Origin: Neurospora tetraspora
Lineage: Eukaryota > Ascomycota > Sordariomycetes > Sordariales > Sordariaceae
Length of the DNA stretch: 64,000 bases
Assembly: GCF_033439725.1 (NCBI RefSeq)
Contig: NW_026944386.1
Span: forward strand, 4,092,001 to 4,156,000
Direction: 5' to 3'
Shown here: in pieces, positions 47,088 through 59,100 of the stretch
Position numbering within the stretch: position 1 is the first letter of the stretch
Layout: every line of letters begins with the position of its first letter
Made by a program: the position numbers and the translations under genes
The notes under the pieces: model-generated
Databases searched by the model: none
Seen by the model: only the letters and a program-made list of their open reading frames with translations
Told to the model about the DNA's origin: nothing

Positions 47088-48920
47088 CTACCCGTCTGCT
47101 GCAAGGTACCAGGCCTTCCACTTCGCCATGGCGACAGCAGCTTTATCCCTTGGAGCCTTTGACAGACCATAGTGACCGCCATCATCTTGTATCAATCCCT
47201 AAATTCCGTCAGCAAAAGCTTTGTTTCCACCACTGGTAAGGACTCACCTCCTGATCCCGCGGTGCTTCCATGGGAAGCACATACCCCTCACGGGACCATG
47301 CGCCATTCGTTCCATCCCATCCATAACCATCTATCGCCCCAGCCATGTACGGTTGATCATGCTGATAGTACGGTGTCTCGGTGAGATACTCATTCTCCTC
47401 TTGCTCCTCGAATCCCATCCCCTCATTCCACTGCAGTCCCATCCCAGCAAACCTAGCCTCCATCTCCTCCATCTCCTCCAACTCCTCCAACTCAGCCTCT
47501 TCCTCCAAAATCTCCAACTGCTCCCCCGCCGACGGCCTCCTCCCCGGATCAAAGCACGCCATCCTCCTAACAGCCTTATACCCCCCCTGCCCTTTTCCCG
47601 CGATCCTATTCAGCCACACATGCACCAAATGCGGTCCCAGCAGCTCACACCCCTTCCGAAACCGGTGATCGCGCACCCACACGACCGTGGCGAAGAGCGA
47701 CCAGATGTCCACCTTGGACGTCTGTTTTTGTTTGTGTCGGTTGTAGACCTCGGGAGCCATGAAGGGTGTTGTACCAGCTACTTCGGCTCGGGAGAAGGCA
47801 CGCTTGGAGTCGTTGGAGAGGGTGGAAGTGGAGAGACCGAAATCGGCTAGGGTGAAGTGGTAGGTTCCTGAGCCTGAGCCTGAGCCTGAGGAGGAGTCAA
47901 GTTCCCAGAGGATGTTTTCGGGGTTGAGGTCTCGGTGGATGATTTTGTGTTGTTCGAGGTGGTGGAGGGCGAGGAGCATTTGGTGGAGGACGATATTGGA
48001 GACTTCGAAATGGGAAGAGGGAGGGAGGATCTTTTGGACAAGGGTTTTGAGGTTGCCGAGTTTGAGGGGGAGGAAGATTTCGGCCCAGTCGGAGGAGGTG
48101 GTGTAGTCGAGGATTTGGATGATGTGGTCCTGTAGGTATGTGTTAATGGGGGTTGGGGGATGTAGAGAGGGACGGAGGGACTTACACATCGTGTTGATTC
48201 ATCGCTGTTGATTTTGATCAGGTTGGCGATTTCCCTCGAGGCAAAGTCGAGGCGTTTGCTGGATAGACGATGGAACTTTTTGACTGCCATGACACTCCCA
48301 GTTGTCACATCCATAGCGCGGTAGACGTTTCCGAATGTGCCGCCGCCTACTTTCCCCCCTAGCACATAGCTCTTTGTCTTGACACGGCTCGGACCCAAAG
48401 CGTAGAGCACTGGTGGTTCCATGCGAAACTGATCGAGGCCATCATTCTCCCACCGCAGCTCAAACTGATAGAACCGGCCATGACCAAAAGCTACCAGTGA
48501 GTTGATCCCTTGGGCCACCAAGACTGATCGTTCGCCTTCCCGTCGAAAGTTCACGGTGTATGAACGACTGCCATGGGAGAAGGGCTCCGTAGAAAGATAT
48601 TCGGACTCGTCACAAAGGAGGATGGGACCTGTCTCTGTGACAGCTCTAAAGGAGGCGTGCCGTTCTGATATCCCTGATGAACCTGTCGAGTTCCAGACTT
48701 GTGGGAGATAGATGTCGACAGAGTCACTGCAGCCAACAGTGTAGTCTTGCTTCTCGGGGTCGGAGAAGTCGATCCAGATGCCCCTGGTATCCTCGTCGTA
48801 GGGGTATCGCTCGAGGTTCCGTGGATGGCAGCTCACCAGGGCAGCGGCGGCTTTGTTGAAGGGTAGTAACCAAAATCCAAGCCTATGGGGCCGTCGGAGT
48901 TCCTTATAGTCGTCGTCCAT
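47088..48920 (-). CDS. FHA-domain serine/threonine protein kinase (Rad53/Chk2-like architecture)
   Basis: Three exons, 48186-48920, 47248-48129 and 47088-47198, give 575 residues; introns are 56 bp (donor GTAAGT) and 49 bp (donor GTGAGT, CTGAC branch). The N-terminal part reads YTVGCSDSVDIYLPQ and ISERHASFRAVTETGPILL, the FHA pattern that binds phosphothreonine. The kinase domain shows GGKVGGGTFGNVYRAMD (P-loop), MAVKKFH (catalytic Lys), IIHRDLNPENIL, LADFGLS and PFMAPEVY. The activation loop and HRD are intact, so activity is likely. A Glu-rich helix (EEEAELEELEEMEEMEA) and a Tyr/Gly-rich tail follow. FHA plus kinase is the order of checkpoint kinases Rad53, Cds1 and Dun1, but the FHA domain here is weakly conserved, so orthology is not claimed. 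Confidence 0.85.
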
Positions 48921-50019
48921 GTTTGATGCTGGTTATTCGAAAGATCTTGAGAGACTATTGAGCAGTGCGGCCAAAAAGCAACTCATCACCGTCTCGCCAA
49001 CCCCCCCTCTCGCAACCATGGGATACCTATATATCAAGCACATGCTCTCCAACAAAAAAAGGGTGTGGATATCGAAGGACCATCGTGACTCCCACGGCAA
49101 TCATGCAAGACATGCTGGCGGTGCGGGGGACAGCAGAGGGTCAAATACCGCGAGGACCCCGTACTCCATCAGCAAACAATCATGCTGGCTGCCACGAGAT
49201 GCGGTAGGTTAAGCGGGCCAAGGCAGCCATCAACGGGAAACCGCGTGATGAGTCTTTGTTTCAAGCTTTCATGTTGACTAAAATGACAAAAGGCCAATCA
49301 ACGGGTGTCTTGGGCCTCAAGTTGGGCGCACGCCGTTGAACTTGGCTTTTTCGGAGTTTAGGCATGTGAGGCATGACACCAATCGGCGTTGGGGGTGGGT
49401 GTGGACGACATTGGATGCTGGGTTGTGGGTAGTTTCTAATTGCCGGTTGAAGCGCGGTACTTGTCGTTGTGTGTTTAGCATCGAGCTGGATTGACGGATT
49501 CAGTGTCATGGGGAAGAAGCTTGTCAACCTCTGAAATTCCCCCCTCCTCTGAGCACCTTGAAGACCTCAAGTGATACTGTAGCAGTCTCACACTGTAAAC
49601 CCACTGTGCCCATCCACCCAACCCCGGGATCTCCCGCCGGCAACCAGATGGAAACCCCACCTATCTCCACAATGTCGGCCCCATTCCGTCGCAAATGGAA
49701 CTTTCACGTCATTCAGCTCATCGGGCCTCGGAACAGCGCGACCGAAATTCAAATCGCGATTTTGCCTCTTTCGCCTTCAGTTTCTTCAGTTCCTTCCTTT
49801 GCAACCAACTGTCAGTCTCATCACCAACTTTGCGCACGGCAACCTCACAGCCATAAGGCGCACTCATAACCGAGAACCTCTCAACAAATTCTAATCCAAC
49901 CCTCTACAACCATCGCCGGTACCACCGCGCATCCGCATTCGCATCCGTATCCTCAACCTCACAACACCAAAACCGCAACACCACCAAACCAAAACATCAA
50001 CCCCAACGACCAATCCAAA
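48921..50019. other. intergenic, divergent promoters
   Basis: 1.1 kb between the kinase gene (-) and SDHAF4 (+). The last 150 bases are a CA-rich leader before SDHAF4. Open frames lack motifs. Confidence 0.4.
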
Positions 50020-50493
50020 ATGTCCCGCCGCCTCCTCTCGCTCTCCAAGCCCCTCTCGGGCCTCCCCAAGTCCTCCCTCCGCTTCTCCTCCTCCTTCCTC
50101 CAACGCGGCCCCGCCCCTCCCCGCCTGCCCGCCGACCAACAAGCCGAATTCGAGCGTCTCCAAGCCGCCGCCGAAGCCGCTCTGTACACTCACACCACCA
50201 TTCCCACCATCCCAACCAACCCGGCCACTGCTTCCTCGCCGGAAAACAACTCGAAGCACGTCACCCAACCCACTGGGGACAACAACACGGTGAAAGTAGC
50301 AGGAGTAGAAGCGCCGGTAATCATCGAAGACGCAGCCCAAACCTTCAGCGGCGGCATCCGCAAGGGCGCGCCGCCCGAGTTCGAAGGCGACAAGAACCCC
50401 AAGACGGGCGAGATTGGCGGGCCCAAGAATGAGCCGTTGCGGTGGGGGGCGGGTGGGGATTGGAGTTATAATGGGCGGGTTACGGATTTCTAA
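50020..50493 (+). CDS. SDHAF4: succinate dehydrogenase assembly factor 4
   Basis: 157 residues, one exon. The N-terminus (MSRRLLSLSKPLSGLPKSS) is an Arg/Ser/Leu mitochondrial presequence. The C-terminal block FEGDKNPKTGEIGGPKNEPL followed by RWGAGGDWSYNGRVTDF is the conserved DUF1674/SDHAF4 domain (yeast Sdh8), complete to its usual terminal DF. This soluble matrix chaperone binds flavinylated Sdh1 and promotes assembly with Sdh2. The middle region (Thr/Asn/Pro-rich) is variable. Confidence 0.93.
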   Translation: MSRRLLSLSKPLSGLPKSSLRFSSSFLQRGPAPPRLPADQQAEFERLQAAAEAALYTHTTIPTIPTNPATASSPENNSKHVTQPTGDNNTVKVAGVEAPVIIEDAAQTFSGGIRKGAPPEFEGDKNPKTGEIGGPKNEPLRWGAGGDWSYNGRVTDF

Positions 50494-51440
50494 GTCATGG
50501 ATGGGTACGGTACGCGTTTTGGTGACAGAGGAAACAAGCAGAAGAAAAATGGGCTGGTGGGCTGATTGGTGGGTAGAGGCGTGGATGGTGGAGTGATGGA
50601 TGGATGGATGGATATATGGAGTGGAATGAATGAATGGGAAGGAAGCTGTAATCGGTTGCGTTGGTTGGTTAGTGGCTGATTGGAGTGGAAGCAGTGGAGG
50701 GTGATTGCGCAGAACCAGAACCTTGGACCGTCAGGACTACTGTTAAGACTGTCAAGACTGTCAGGACTACTGTTAAGACTGTCAAGACTGTCAGGACTGT
50801 CAAGACCGTCGATGCGGGCACGCTTGTTATCTGCTAGCTGCTAGTAGTTGATGGGAAAAATGAGAATTGGCTAGTGTCAGGAAGGACGGGACGTGGGCTT
50901 GGGCTGTACGATAGGAGTGGTTCTTATCTGTTTGGGTCAATAAATAGAAACAGCAGTATCTTCCATATGTTCACAAAACACCGAGGGGAACATCTTTGAT
51001 ACCAAAAAGCACCTTAACGGGCCAGAGTTGATGTAAATTGTTGTCATTGATTTGATCCAAGCGCGCGCGGGCCATGTAGTTGACCATTTCCTCTAGGTCT
51101 AATAACCATATAGAAAATTTAACCTCAACTTCACCAAAGTCCATATTCTAGTTCTCGCATCAACGAGCCCGGATAGCAAGATACACACCAAAACACAGCA
51201 ATAACCAAGCACCATCAAAATGACTTCCAAAACGTTCTCTTCATTTAACTCAACTAAACCAACAGCCTGGTATCAAACATGCCCGGCAACACAACAAAAC
51301 AGGCAATTCAATGCAACGCTTCTCTCTCTTCCTTACACAAGCAGTGATACAACTTTTTACAACCTGCGATTCACTCCTCCCACATCTCAGTGTCCCAAAA
51401 CTTGGTATCATTCCATCTTTGACTCTTTCCAAATGTCTGC
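50494..51440. other. intergenic with simple and tandem repeats
   Basis: Between convergent SDHAF4 (+) and the Rxt3-domain gene (-). It contains a GATG/GAAT simple repeat near 50595-50640 and a tandem array at 50729-50812, listed separately. A 74-codon open frame at 51220-51444 overlaps the end of the Rxt3 gene and is probably its 3' untranslated region. Confidence 0.5.
50729..50812 (+). repeat. tandem repeat of GTCAAGACT/GTCAGGACT units
   Basis: A 30-bp unit (GGACTACTGTTAAGACTGTC followed by AAGACTGTCA) occurs twice, and itself consists of ten-base units ACTGTCAAG and ACTGTCAGG; partial copies follow. Composition is GC-balanced, unlike the left-end minisatellites. Confidence 0.8.
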
Positions 51441-54400
51441 TTAAGCCTCCTTCTCTTTGACCTCCTCATCCTTAGCCTCCTCAGTCGAAGGAGTGGGGTC
51501 AGCAGCGGGAGTGGCGGTGATGGTAGCAGTAGTAGTCGTACTGGTAATCGTAGTGATGATGGCCGCAGCAGCGGCGTCAGCTGCGTCGTGCTCAGCAGCA
51601 GCCTGATCAGCATCTGCAGCATCTGCAGCAGAAGCGGCAAGAGCGACAGGAGCGACAGGAGAGGCAGCCTTAGCCAACTCTTCCGTGACGACCGTAGGAG
51701 GTACCGTAGCTTCCCTAACCTTCGTGATGGTTTCCGTGACCACAGCCTTTACCGCCTCTGGTTCGGTGGCAGGTTTAGCAGCTTCCACGACTTCCTCTGC
51801 CGGCTTTGATGGCTCCTCCACCGCCTCCTCCGGTTCCTCAACGATGGTATCGTCATTGTCATCCGCCGGTTCCGTTTCCGTTTCCGGTGCAGGGGTCTTT
51901 TCGACTTCGGCGGGAGGTTTCGCTGGGGCATCAAGGTTGGATGCGGGTGGAGACTTGGGCTCAGGCTCGGTTTCCTTGACTGGCTCGGCCTCGGGTTCGG
52001 CCTCCTTTGCGACCGGTTGAGGAGTAGCGGCTTTCTCTTGCTCGCGTTCCTTCTCCGGCCCCGGCTCGCCGGCCTTTTCCACCTCCTCATCTTCTTCAAC
52101 AGTCTTTTCTGTTGCCTCATCCTCAACAGGCTTATTTGTCATCTCGACATCCTCCTTTTCACCATCAGCCTTCTCCTTCTCCTTTTCTTGACTCTTCTCC
52201 CTTGTCTGCGCCGGCTGAGCCTCCGGCTCCAGTTCCATCGTCACATCCCCATCCTGGTCCTTCTCTTTCTGCTCCTCAGGTTGCTTCTCCGGTTCCTTCT
52301 CTCCCTCTTTCTCCTTCCCCTTGGGCCCCTCGACACTCTCACCCGGCTGATGGTTCTCCTTATCCTCATCAGCCGCAGCCTTCCTGCCAGTCCCGGCTGA
52401 CGGCCACCACTTGCTACTCTGCTGGCCCTCATCAGACTCCTTCTCACGCTGCTCCTGCGGCGTCCCGCTCAATCTAATCTGTCCCAACTTATTGAAACTC
52501 GAAAATGGCGGGCTTTGTGCGATCTCCCGAAGAGCCTTGTTTATTCTATCGCGTCTGGCCTTGCCTCTCAGTCGGTTCACGGGCTGCGCGCCATTGACAA
52601 GCCAGCGAATGTCCATGATGGCGAAGCTGAGGCCGTCGTGCGACGAGCGTGAGTAAATGCCATCGCCTTCTTCGAGGACGCTGCCCCATTCGCGGCTCTT
52701 GATGCCGAAGCGCGTGGTGGAGGCGTACTTTTCGAGCTTGGGGAGGATGAGAAGGGTAACGTGAAGATCGCGGTTGGCTGGTACAGCCATGGGGCCGTTC
52801 TGAGGGGGTTCAGAGTAAACCTCCGAGCCAGCCTCGTCTTTGACCGCCTGAGGACCATTACGCATGCTCGTAAGAATGTCGGAGGCGTTACTAACGGCCT
52901 CGTCCAAGCCCAAAAAGGTTGTGTCCACCTCCTCCGGCCACTCGCCTCTGAACCAACCAGCATGGATGCAGGCGGCGATTACATCCGAGTCGTCGGTGTA
53001 GATGTCGGTACCCCAGAGAGCTCTCCTGGAAGTGATCTCCTCCCGGGCTTCAGGGGTGAGATGGGCCTTGCTAATCTTCACCGTCAAGGTGCAATTTTCC
53101 TTGCCCTGGATCAAATCCCATGGCAGAGGCCGGGGGGTCGACTTGAAAGGTTGGCGAGGTGGCCGTTTAGTGCGTGAATCCTGCCTCCGCGATGGCGCCA
53201 GCTGAGGGTCGTACACAACCTCACCCAAGTGTGACCGCGGAAGATTGGCCACACTTTTCAGCACCTCTTTTGATTTGACCTCATGCTTGGGCTTGGGGAG
53301 TTGGACCGGAGGGGGACTCGGGGGTTGTACCGGAGCCGCTTTGGCTGGACCATTGTTGGGATGCGGCACCGATCGAGGAACGACATGATGATGATGGTGA
53401 GTTGTCGGCAAGTCCTTGGCGAGCATCGCGTTGGGCGGAGGCACGGATGTCGCACCAGTCACGTTCTTGAACGGAGTATTCCCCATGAGCGCAGGCCCAG
53501 GGCCTTGCTGGAGATCATGCCGATGATGGTGGTGGTGATGGCTGGGTTTGTTAGTAGCTCCCTGGGACAAGAATGATATAACATCAACGTACTGATGATG
53601 GTGGTGGGTATGATGGGTCTTGGCTTTTTTGCCGCGACCCCCCACGGGAGTCAACCTCCCTGTGCTATCCTCATCTATTCTGGACTCGTCGTCCTTGAGC
53701 TTTCTACGTTTACCACGGCCGGGGCCCTTGACTCCAGGCTCGGCAAGTTCTTGGGGCTGTGGGACTCCGTCGGAATCCTCACGGCGCATCAAGCTGGCTC
53801 CAGTGAAGGGAAGCTGCTGCATTCCAGTGGGAATTGGGCTCATGGCGCCAACGCCAGTACCGATTCCGGAAAACATACGTCCGAATTCGCTCTTGATACC
53901 AGGTTCGCCTGTTGGGCCGGCCAGCTGGGGTTGGGCACCCTGCACAGCTTGGGGCAAGGGCGAAAGGCGACCCTTGCGGTTTATCTCCTGAATGCCCAAC
54001 AAGTTCCGCTGATGTCCAGGAGGAGCCAGTTCTTCCAAATGACGACTCCTTGGGGAACCGTACAACGAGCCCGTACCCACACCACTATAGGCGACTGACG
54101 GAGGGGGCACAGGCTGGTCTTCTCTGCTACGAGGGGGAAGCTGCTGGTGTTGCATGTAATAGGGATGCTGATGTTGCTGCTGCTGCTGCTGTTGCCGCTG
54201 CTCCATATGCATCATATTCATCCTTTGTCGGTCTGGAGACTCAAACTGCATAGGACCCGGACCATGAGCTGCCATGGAGTGTTGCTGATGGGGCGGGAGC
54301 GACGACGGAGGATACCGATCAGGCGGCGGACCCGTAGCATACGACGGGTGGCCATTGTACGGGGGCGCAGTGGTCACCGGATGCTCGTGCGGATGCCTGG

Positions 54401-56126
54401 CCATGTGTCCGGGCTGGTCGTAAGGGCCTCGTGGCTGTTCAAAGCTCGGCCTGTGCCAATGACCTTGCTCTCGTGGATCAGGAGGTCGACCAAACTGAGG
54501 GGGAGCTCTCTGGTGCTCCATCTGGCGAGCATACTCGGCTTGTTGCATCGGGTGTGGCCGTCCAGCGTCACTCCCCGACATGGTCCTCTCGCGGCGCTCC
54601 CTCTCACGCATCTCCTGATATTCTCTTTCCTGGCGCTCCCTCTCTTGTCGTTCCCTTTCAGTCATGAACCGCTGTTCCTCGTAATTGGGCACTCGAATGG
54701 GGCGCTCGGGGTTGTATTCTTCGACCGCTCTCCTGTCCTCCCTGTGCCCATACATGTCGTTTGGCGGCGGTCTACCCATTTCCATGGGACGTGGCGGAGG
54801 AGCGTTCGGGAAGGATTTGGGCTGACTGTTGGGCCGCGGCGGCACCCCGGTCCCAGCCATACGTGCCTGCTCCCTTGCTTGTTCTGCAGCAGTTAGCGGC
54901 GGTCCCCTATTGCTATAGACCTGCGGTGTACCATAACGCTGCACCTCCGGGGTGTAGCCACCCGAAGGCGACGCAGCGATGCCCGTCCTAGGGTCCCTGG
55001 GATCTCCTCTAGGATCTCGTGGGTCTCTAGGATCGCGCGGATCTCGAGGATCACGCGGGTCTCGAGGGTCGCGGCCATCAAACAGTCTATGACGGTCGGG
55101 TGTTTGTGGTCGGCGGAAGCCAAAGTCGGGGCCTGGACCGCCCATCGTGTGCATTCGGGGGGATGCATGCATGGGTTGGTTATACGGCGGACCTGACACA
55201 CCCGAGGGGGGCCCAGGCGGGTATGGACCGGCAGGAACACCGGGATCGCGAGCTGGGGGAGGGCCGCCGAGCATAGAGGAGATGGACATGCTGCTGCCGG
55301 AGCCGGTCCTTGGCAGAGTCTCTAGGGCAGGGAGCTGGCGGTCCCTAGGAAACGCATTCGGTGGCCCAATCGCGACCGGAGGTGCTCGAGGAGGTGGGAT
55401 GCCATAGGATCCACCCATCTGGTGCGCATTCGGCGGCGGACCTTGTTGAGAAGGGTGTGGCGGCTGCGGTGGCTGCTGCTGCGGTTGATGAGGACCCGGA
55501 TGCTGTTGCAAGTGTTGCTGGGGGTGTTGTTGCGGATGCGCTTGAGGCGGCGGTTGTTGAAGCTGCTGCTGGTGCGACGGCGGCGGGGGACCCTGAGGAG
55601 GCGGCCCCTGCTGCTGCGGTGATGTGGGCGGCGGCATCGCGCGATTAACGGGGCCGGGCCCTGATGTAATCGAAGAAGCGCTCGGGTGTCGCGAATGCGC
55701 CGGGGGCATCATCGGGCCGGATTCGTGTCGCAAATGCCGGGGCGGACCAGCGTAGTACTGGGTCGGATCGGAGTGTTTGCGCGCGTGCAGATCCGCATGA
55801 AAAGTCGAGTGCGACGGGTGGGCAGAGGGCGAATAGTGCTGCGACTGCGGCGGGGGTGGTTGCTGATGCGCTGGTTGCGGCGGGGACCGATGCGATGGTG
55901 GTTGATGCTGCTGGTGCTGCTGGTGCTGTTGATGATGATGGGGACGAGGATGTTGCGCGTGTGGTTGAAGTGGCGGCTGCGGTGGTGGCTGCGATGACGC
56001 GGGCGGGAAAGGTGGGCGACCAAAAGCGGTGGTGGTCGTGTTTTGGGCAGAAGCTGGAGCAGCGTTCCCGTTCCGTGAAAACGGGAGCTGTGGCGGCGGC
56101 TGCTGCTGCTGGTGTCTTGGATCCAT
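51441..56126 (-). CDS. RXT3: Rxt3-domain protein, probable Rpd3L histone deacetylase subunit
   Basis: Two exons, 53593-56126 and 51441-53541, give 1544 residues; the 51-bp intron (donor GTACGT, CTAAC branch, acceptor CCAG) has no stop and keeps frame. The N-terminal ~950 residues are Pro/Gln/His-rich and disordered, with a poly-Gln run and a DPR repeat. The folded domain, about residues 985-1185, contains RALWGTDIYTDDSDVIAACI, HAGWFRGEW, DLHVTLLILPKLEKYAST, and SREWGSVLEEGDGIYSR, the Rxt3 domain of the large Rpd3 histone deacetylase complex. The last ~350 residues are Glu/Lys/Pro/Ala-rich low complexity ending in KEKEA. It likely acts as a nuclear corepressor component; the long flanks are typical of filamentous fungi. 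Confidence 0.82.
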   Translation of the reverse strand: MDPRHQQQQPPPQLPFSRNGNAAPASAQNTTTTAFGRPPFPPASSQPPPQPPLQPHAQHPRPHHHQQHQQHQQHQPPSHRSPPQPAHQQPPPPQSQHYSPSAHPSHSTFHADLHARKHSDPTQYYAGPPRHLRHESGPMMPPAHSRHPSASSITSGPGPVNRAMPPPTSPQQQGPPPQGPPPPSHQQQLQQPPPQAHPQQHPQQHLQQHPGPHQPQQQPPQPPHPSQQGPPPNAHQMGGSYGIPPPRAPPVAIGPPNAFPRDRQLPALETLPRTGSGSSMSISSMLGGPPPARDPGVPAGPYPPGPPSGVSGPPYNQPMHASPRMHTMGGPGPDFGFRRPQTPDRHRLFDGRDPRDPRDPRDPRDPRDPRDPRGDPRDPRTGIAASPSGGYTPEVQRYGTPQVYSNRGPPLTAAEQAREQARMAGTGVPPRPNSQPKSFPNAPPPRPMEMGRPPPNDMYGHREDRRAVEEYNPERPIRVPNYEEQRFMTERERQERERQEREYQEMRERERRERTMSGSDAGRPHPMQQAEYARQMEHQRAPPQFGRPPDPREQGHWHRPSFEQPRGPYDQPGHMARHPHEHPVTTAPPYNGHPSYATGPPPDRYPPSSLPPHQQHSMAAHGPGPMQFESPDRQRMNMMHMEQRQQQQQQQHQHPYYMQHQQLPPRSREDQPVPPPSVAYSGVGTGSLYGSPRSRHLEELAPPGHQRNLLGIQEINRKGRLSPLPQAVQGAQPQLAGPTGEPGIKSEFGRMFSGIGTGVGAMSPIPTGMQQLPFTGASLMRREDSDGVPQPQELAEPGVKGPGRGKRRKLKDDESRIDEDSTGRLTPVGGRGKKAKTHHTHHHHQYVDVISFLSQGATNKPSHHHHHHRHDLQQGPGPALMGNTPFKNVTGATSVPPPNAMLAKDLPTTHHHHHVVPRSVPHPNNGPAKAAPVQPPSPPPVQLPKPKHEVKSKEVLKSVANLPRSHLGEVVYDPQLAPSRRQDSRTKRPPRQPFKSTPRPLPWDLIQGKENCTLTVKISKAHLTPEAREEITSRRALWGTDIYTDDSDVIAACIHAGWFRGEWPEEVDTTFLGLDEAVSNASDILTSMRNGPQAVKDEAGSEVYSEPPQNGPMAVPANRDLHVTLLILPKLEKYASTTRFGIKSREWGSVLEEGDGIYSRSSHDGLSFAIMDIRWLVNGAQPVNRLRGKARRDRINKALREIAQSPPFSSFNKLGQIRLSGTPQEQREKESDEGQQSSKWWPSAGTGRKAAADEDKENHQPGESVEGPKGKEKEGEKEPEKQPEEQKEKDQDGDVTMELEPEAQPAQTREKSQEKEKEKADGEKEDVEMTNKPVEDEATEKTVEEDEEVEKAGEPGPEKEREQEKAATPQPVAKEAEPEAEPVKETEPEPKSPPASNLDAPAKPPAEVEKTPAPETETEPADDNDDTIVEEPEEAVEEPSKPAEEVVEAAKPATEPEAVKAVVTETITKVREATVPPTVVTEELAKAASPVAPVALAASAADAADADQAAAEHDAADAAAAAIITTITSTTTTATITATPAADPTPSTEEAKDEEVKEKEA
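54172..54192 (+). repeat. (TGC)n trinucleotide run encoding poly-Gln
   Basis: About seven TGC units on the + strand encode the QQQQQQQ run of the Rxt3-domain protein on the minus strand. In-frame trinucleotide repeats of this sort vary in length between strains. Confidence 0.8.
54985..55078 (-). repeat. coding 9-bp repeat (Asp-Pro-Arg)n in the Rxt3-domain gene
   Basis: Nine or so imperfect copies of a 9-bp unit encode consecutive DPR tripeptides, interrupted once by Gly. Units differ at synonymous positions (GATCCTCGA, GACCCACGA and similar), so the array is old rather than freshly expanded. Confidence 0.75.
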
Positions 56127-59100
56127 CGTGTTGAAAAAGTGGAATGCCTGCTGGGAAAAGGGCGGAGAGGACGGACGGACGCTCGGCTACAGGTACCCGC
56201 GGATCTCCAGTTAAAAAAGTCGAGAAGTGGGAATAAAAAAAAAACAATGACGACTTTTTTTTCCAAGTCCCTGCGCCTAGACCACCTCACGATCCTTGAC
56301 TAGGGCTGCACAGCGGCTGGACACCAAGGTGAAGAGAGCACAGAGCAACCTGGCAATCTGAAGAGCCTCAACACAACTTGACGGCAGGACGAAGACTTGG
56401 GATTCGAATCTTTTCACTTTGTCGAGACGCCTTAGCTGGACTGACTGGAAGGTGGACGATGGAGCTGAGAAAGTTGCTAACCTGGCTGGGACCTGGAGTC
56501 GCCCTGTGACGGCGCGCCCAGACGAGTGACGGGGATGCAACTTGAAGAAAACGCGGTGCGATGGGAGGATCAGTCAGGACCCCGTCTCTGTCAACTGACT
56601 TGGCGGCACTGAGTAGTAAGTAGCAACAACCAACAACTGTCACTTGAAAGAGACGGGAGATTGTCAAGATGTGGTGATGATGTGTGCCAAACAAGGGAAA
56701 AGAGCACAAGGGCAAAGAAGTGGAAGGACGGGAGTTTGTTGGTTTGTTGCAAGGAAGGTGTGCCAGGCCAGGTTCGAATGATGGAAGTGATGAATGGATG
56801 GACAGATCGATGTGCCCGCGGTCTCAGCTTGGCTTGGGGAAAAGCATAAATTTTGGTGTGTGGTGCCTGCGGTGCCTGCTCCAGTCTCTGTGGTCAGGTC
56901 GTGCGCACTTTGTCGTGCGTGTACCTGTGGTGCGCCCAGAAGTGCGTCGTGCCCCAGTCACCCACCCCGGCTTCACAAGCTCATCAACTGCACGACTGGA
57001 ACGGTCACCCCTGGACGTTGCCCACGGCTGGTCCCCGCCGCCCAGGCTAAGTTATTCTGGGGAAAGGTTGGTCGGGGCAAGCTGCGTGACGCGTGACCGC
57101 CCGACGAACCTGCATTCGGTTTTTTTATGCCACTCGTCTTTTTTTTTTGTTGTGTTTTTCTCTCCAACGATGGTCCAACCCCAGCGTCTGTTCTTGCTTC
57201 TTGTTCGTCTTTCCCCTTTCTCTTCGGTTCGTTGGAGACAACAAAGGCACAGTTGGCTCAGTGTGCGCCAGTCCCCCAGCCGTCTTTATATACTGTAAAG
57301 ACTTGGAACCCAGAGACTGGATCGGTGGTGACAAGGAGACAACAACAAACAGTACGTGGTCTGAGCTTTATCTGTACAATGGGATGAAAGCCACTTGTTA
57401 TTGGGCAGTTACACATGCGGAGTCGAGAAGCAGATGACCGGAAAGGAAGGCGGACAGCGAATTCGCGAAATTCGAGAGGTCGAGAGCGAAAAAAGAAGAC
57501 GAAAATTCTGAACAGAAAAAGGAAAGAAGCCGAAGTACTCCGTACCACGATAGCCAAGACAGGGATTTGGGGCGGACGCTAGCGCTTTCGGTGGGTGTGT
57601 TTGACAGCCGGGACAACGGGGATGACAGGGATCATTTCTGTCATTGGATGAATTCTTTTCACAGGTGATGATGTGGCTTGAGCGCCTTTCCCGGACTTCA
57701 GGGTCTTTTCAAGATGATGAAAGCTCTTATCAACCTTTCTTCACCGGTTGGGTAGTGTGTTTATAAGATCAGATCAAAAGTCGGATCAAAGACGACATTC
57801 GGATGAAATGGAAGTTGGAACCCCCAACCCCAACCCCAAGGCGACGTCGCAACCGAAAGGCGGCATTGACAAGAAAAAACAATGTCGATCCTGTCACGAC
57901 AATCAGGGCAGGCACGGCACAAGAAGCGGCCAACCACACCAAACCAAACACGGTAGGGCGCAGGGCCCAGGGGACCCGCTCCATCATATCGTCCACTTTC
58001 TTCTCAGGGGAAGAGCGCCTCCTCCACCAGAACAATGAGGGGTAGAGACTCGAGAATGGTCGAGGAATGCGGGCAGGTGCGGGCAACAAAGCAGCGAGAC
58101 CCGAAGGAGGAGTCGTTGGGCCGTCAAATGCAACCTTCCACTTTTCCCAATTCATTCTCCCCTTGCTACAATCAACCCTCGCTTTTTGCGCCAAACATGA
58201 AATCGACAAACACCGTCAATCCCCATCATCCCATGCTCCCGTGATGTCTTCTCGGCCCCTACCTTGTATCATCATATCATCTCGTTACCTCTCGGGACTT
58301 GGCTGAGGACCACAGCCCCGATGCCCCGATTGTCTCGAATGCTCCCGCGATGCGATGCGATGTGATGCGTCACGGCCATGCCGCTGCAGTGCTCTGAGGC
58401 ACAGATATACCGCCATATGGCATTTGACTGCACACAGTCGGATGCTACGGAAGAGGATGACCATGCCACCATCCCACAGGCTCGGAACCTTATCGACCGA
58501 TATCTTATCAGCTGCCTGCTACTAAACCTCAGACACGAAACACACGAATCACGTTGACCAGGTAAACGGTTTCGGGAATTCTCTGTCATCTGGAATGCAT
58601 CCATTTGCTAACAAACACCTTTCTCGTCACAGCCAAGACGGACTTTCCCCCGTTTCCCTCCCTCCCGAAACCTGTGGGGACGGCACGTCAGGCACAGCAA
58701 TCCCATCTCATCCCTAGCAGCTTCGTACCACATGGGGCATATGCCAGTTCAACACCGGCCTCGGTGACGAACCAACAATGAAGAGACGACCGGAAACTCA
58801 GCTGGTAGGTGCCCGATTCAACAAGATGGAAGCTATCGAGCCTTGGCGTGGAAGATATCGACAGGCTTCGGTGCCGAGACTGAGGACTGAGGACTCGAGA
58901 CATTAACTGGCCGTTTGCTCAGCTTGTATACACCTTGGAATATCTCATCTTGTTCTCGGGGAGGAAAAGCACGCTAAGGCAGGGCAAGATTGACAACTTG
59001 AAGGTAAGACTAGGTGGTGTAGGAAACATGAGGTAGGTGCATAGGTTCATGTCTACCCTGCGCCGTGTTACACAACTCACTCACACCTTGGAAGAGTGTG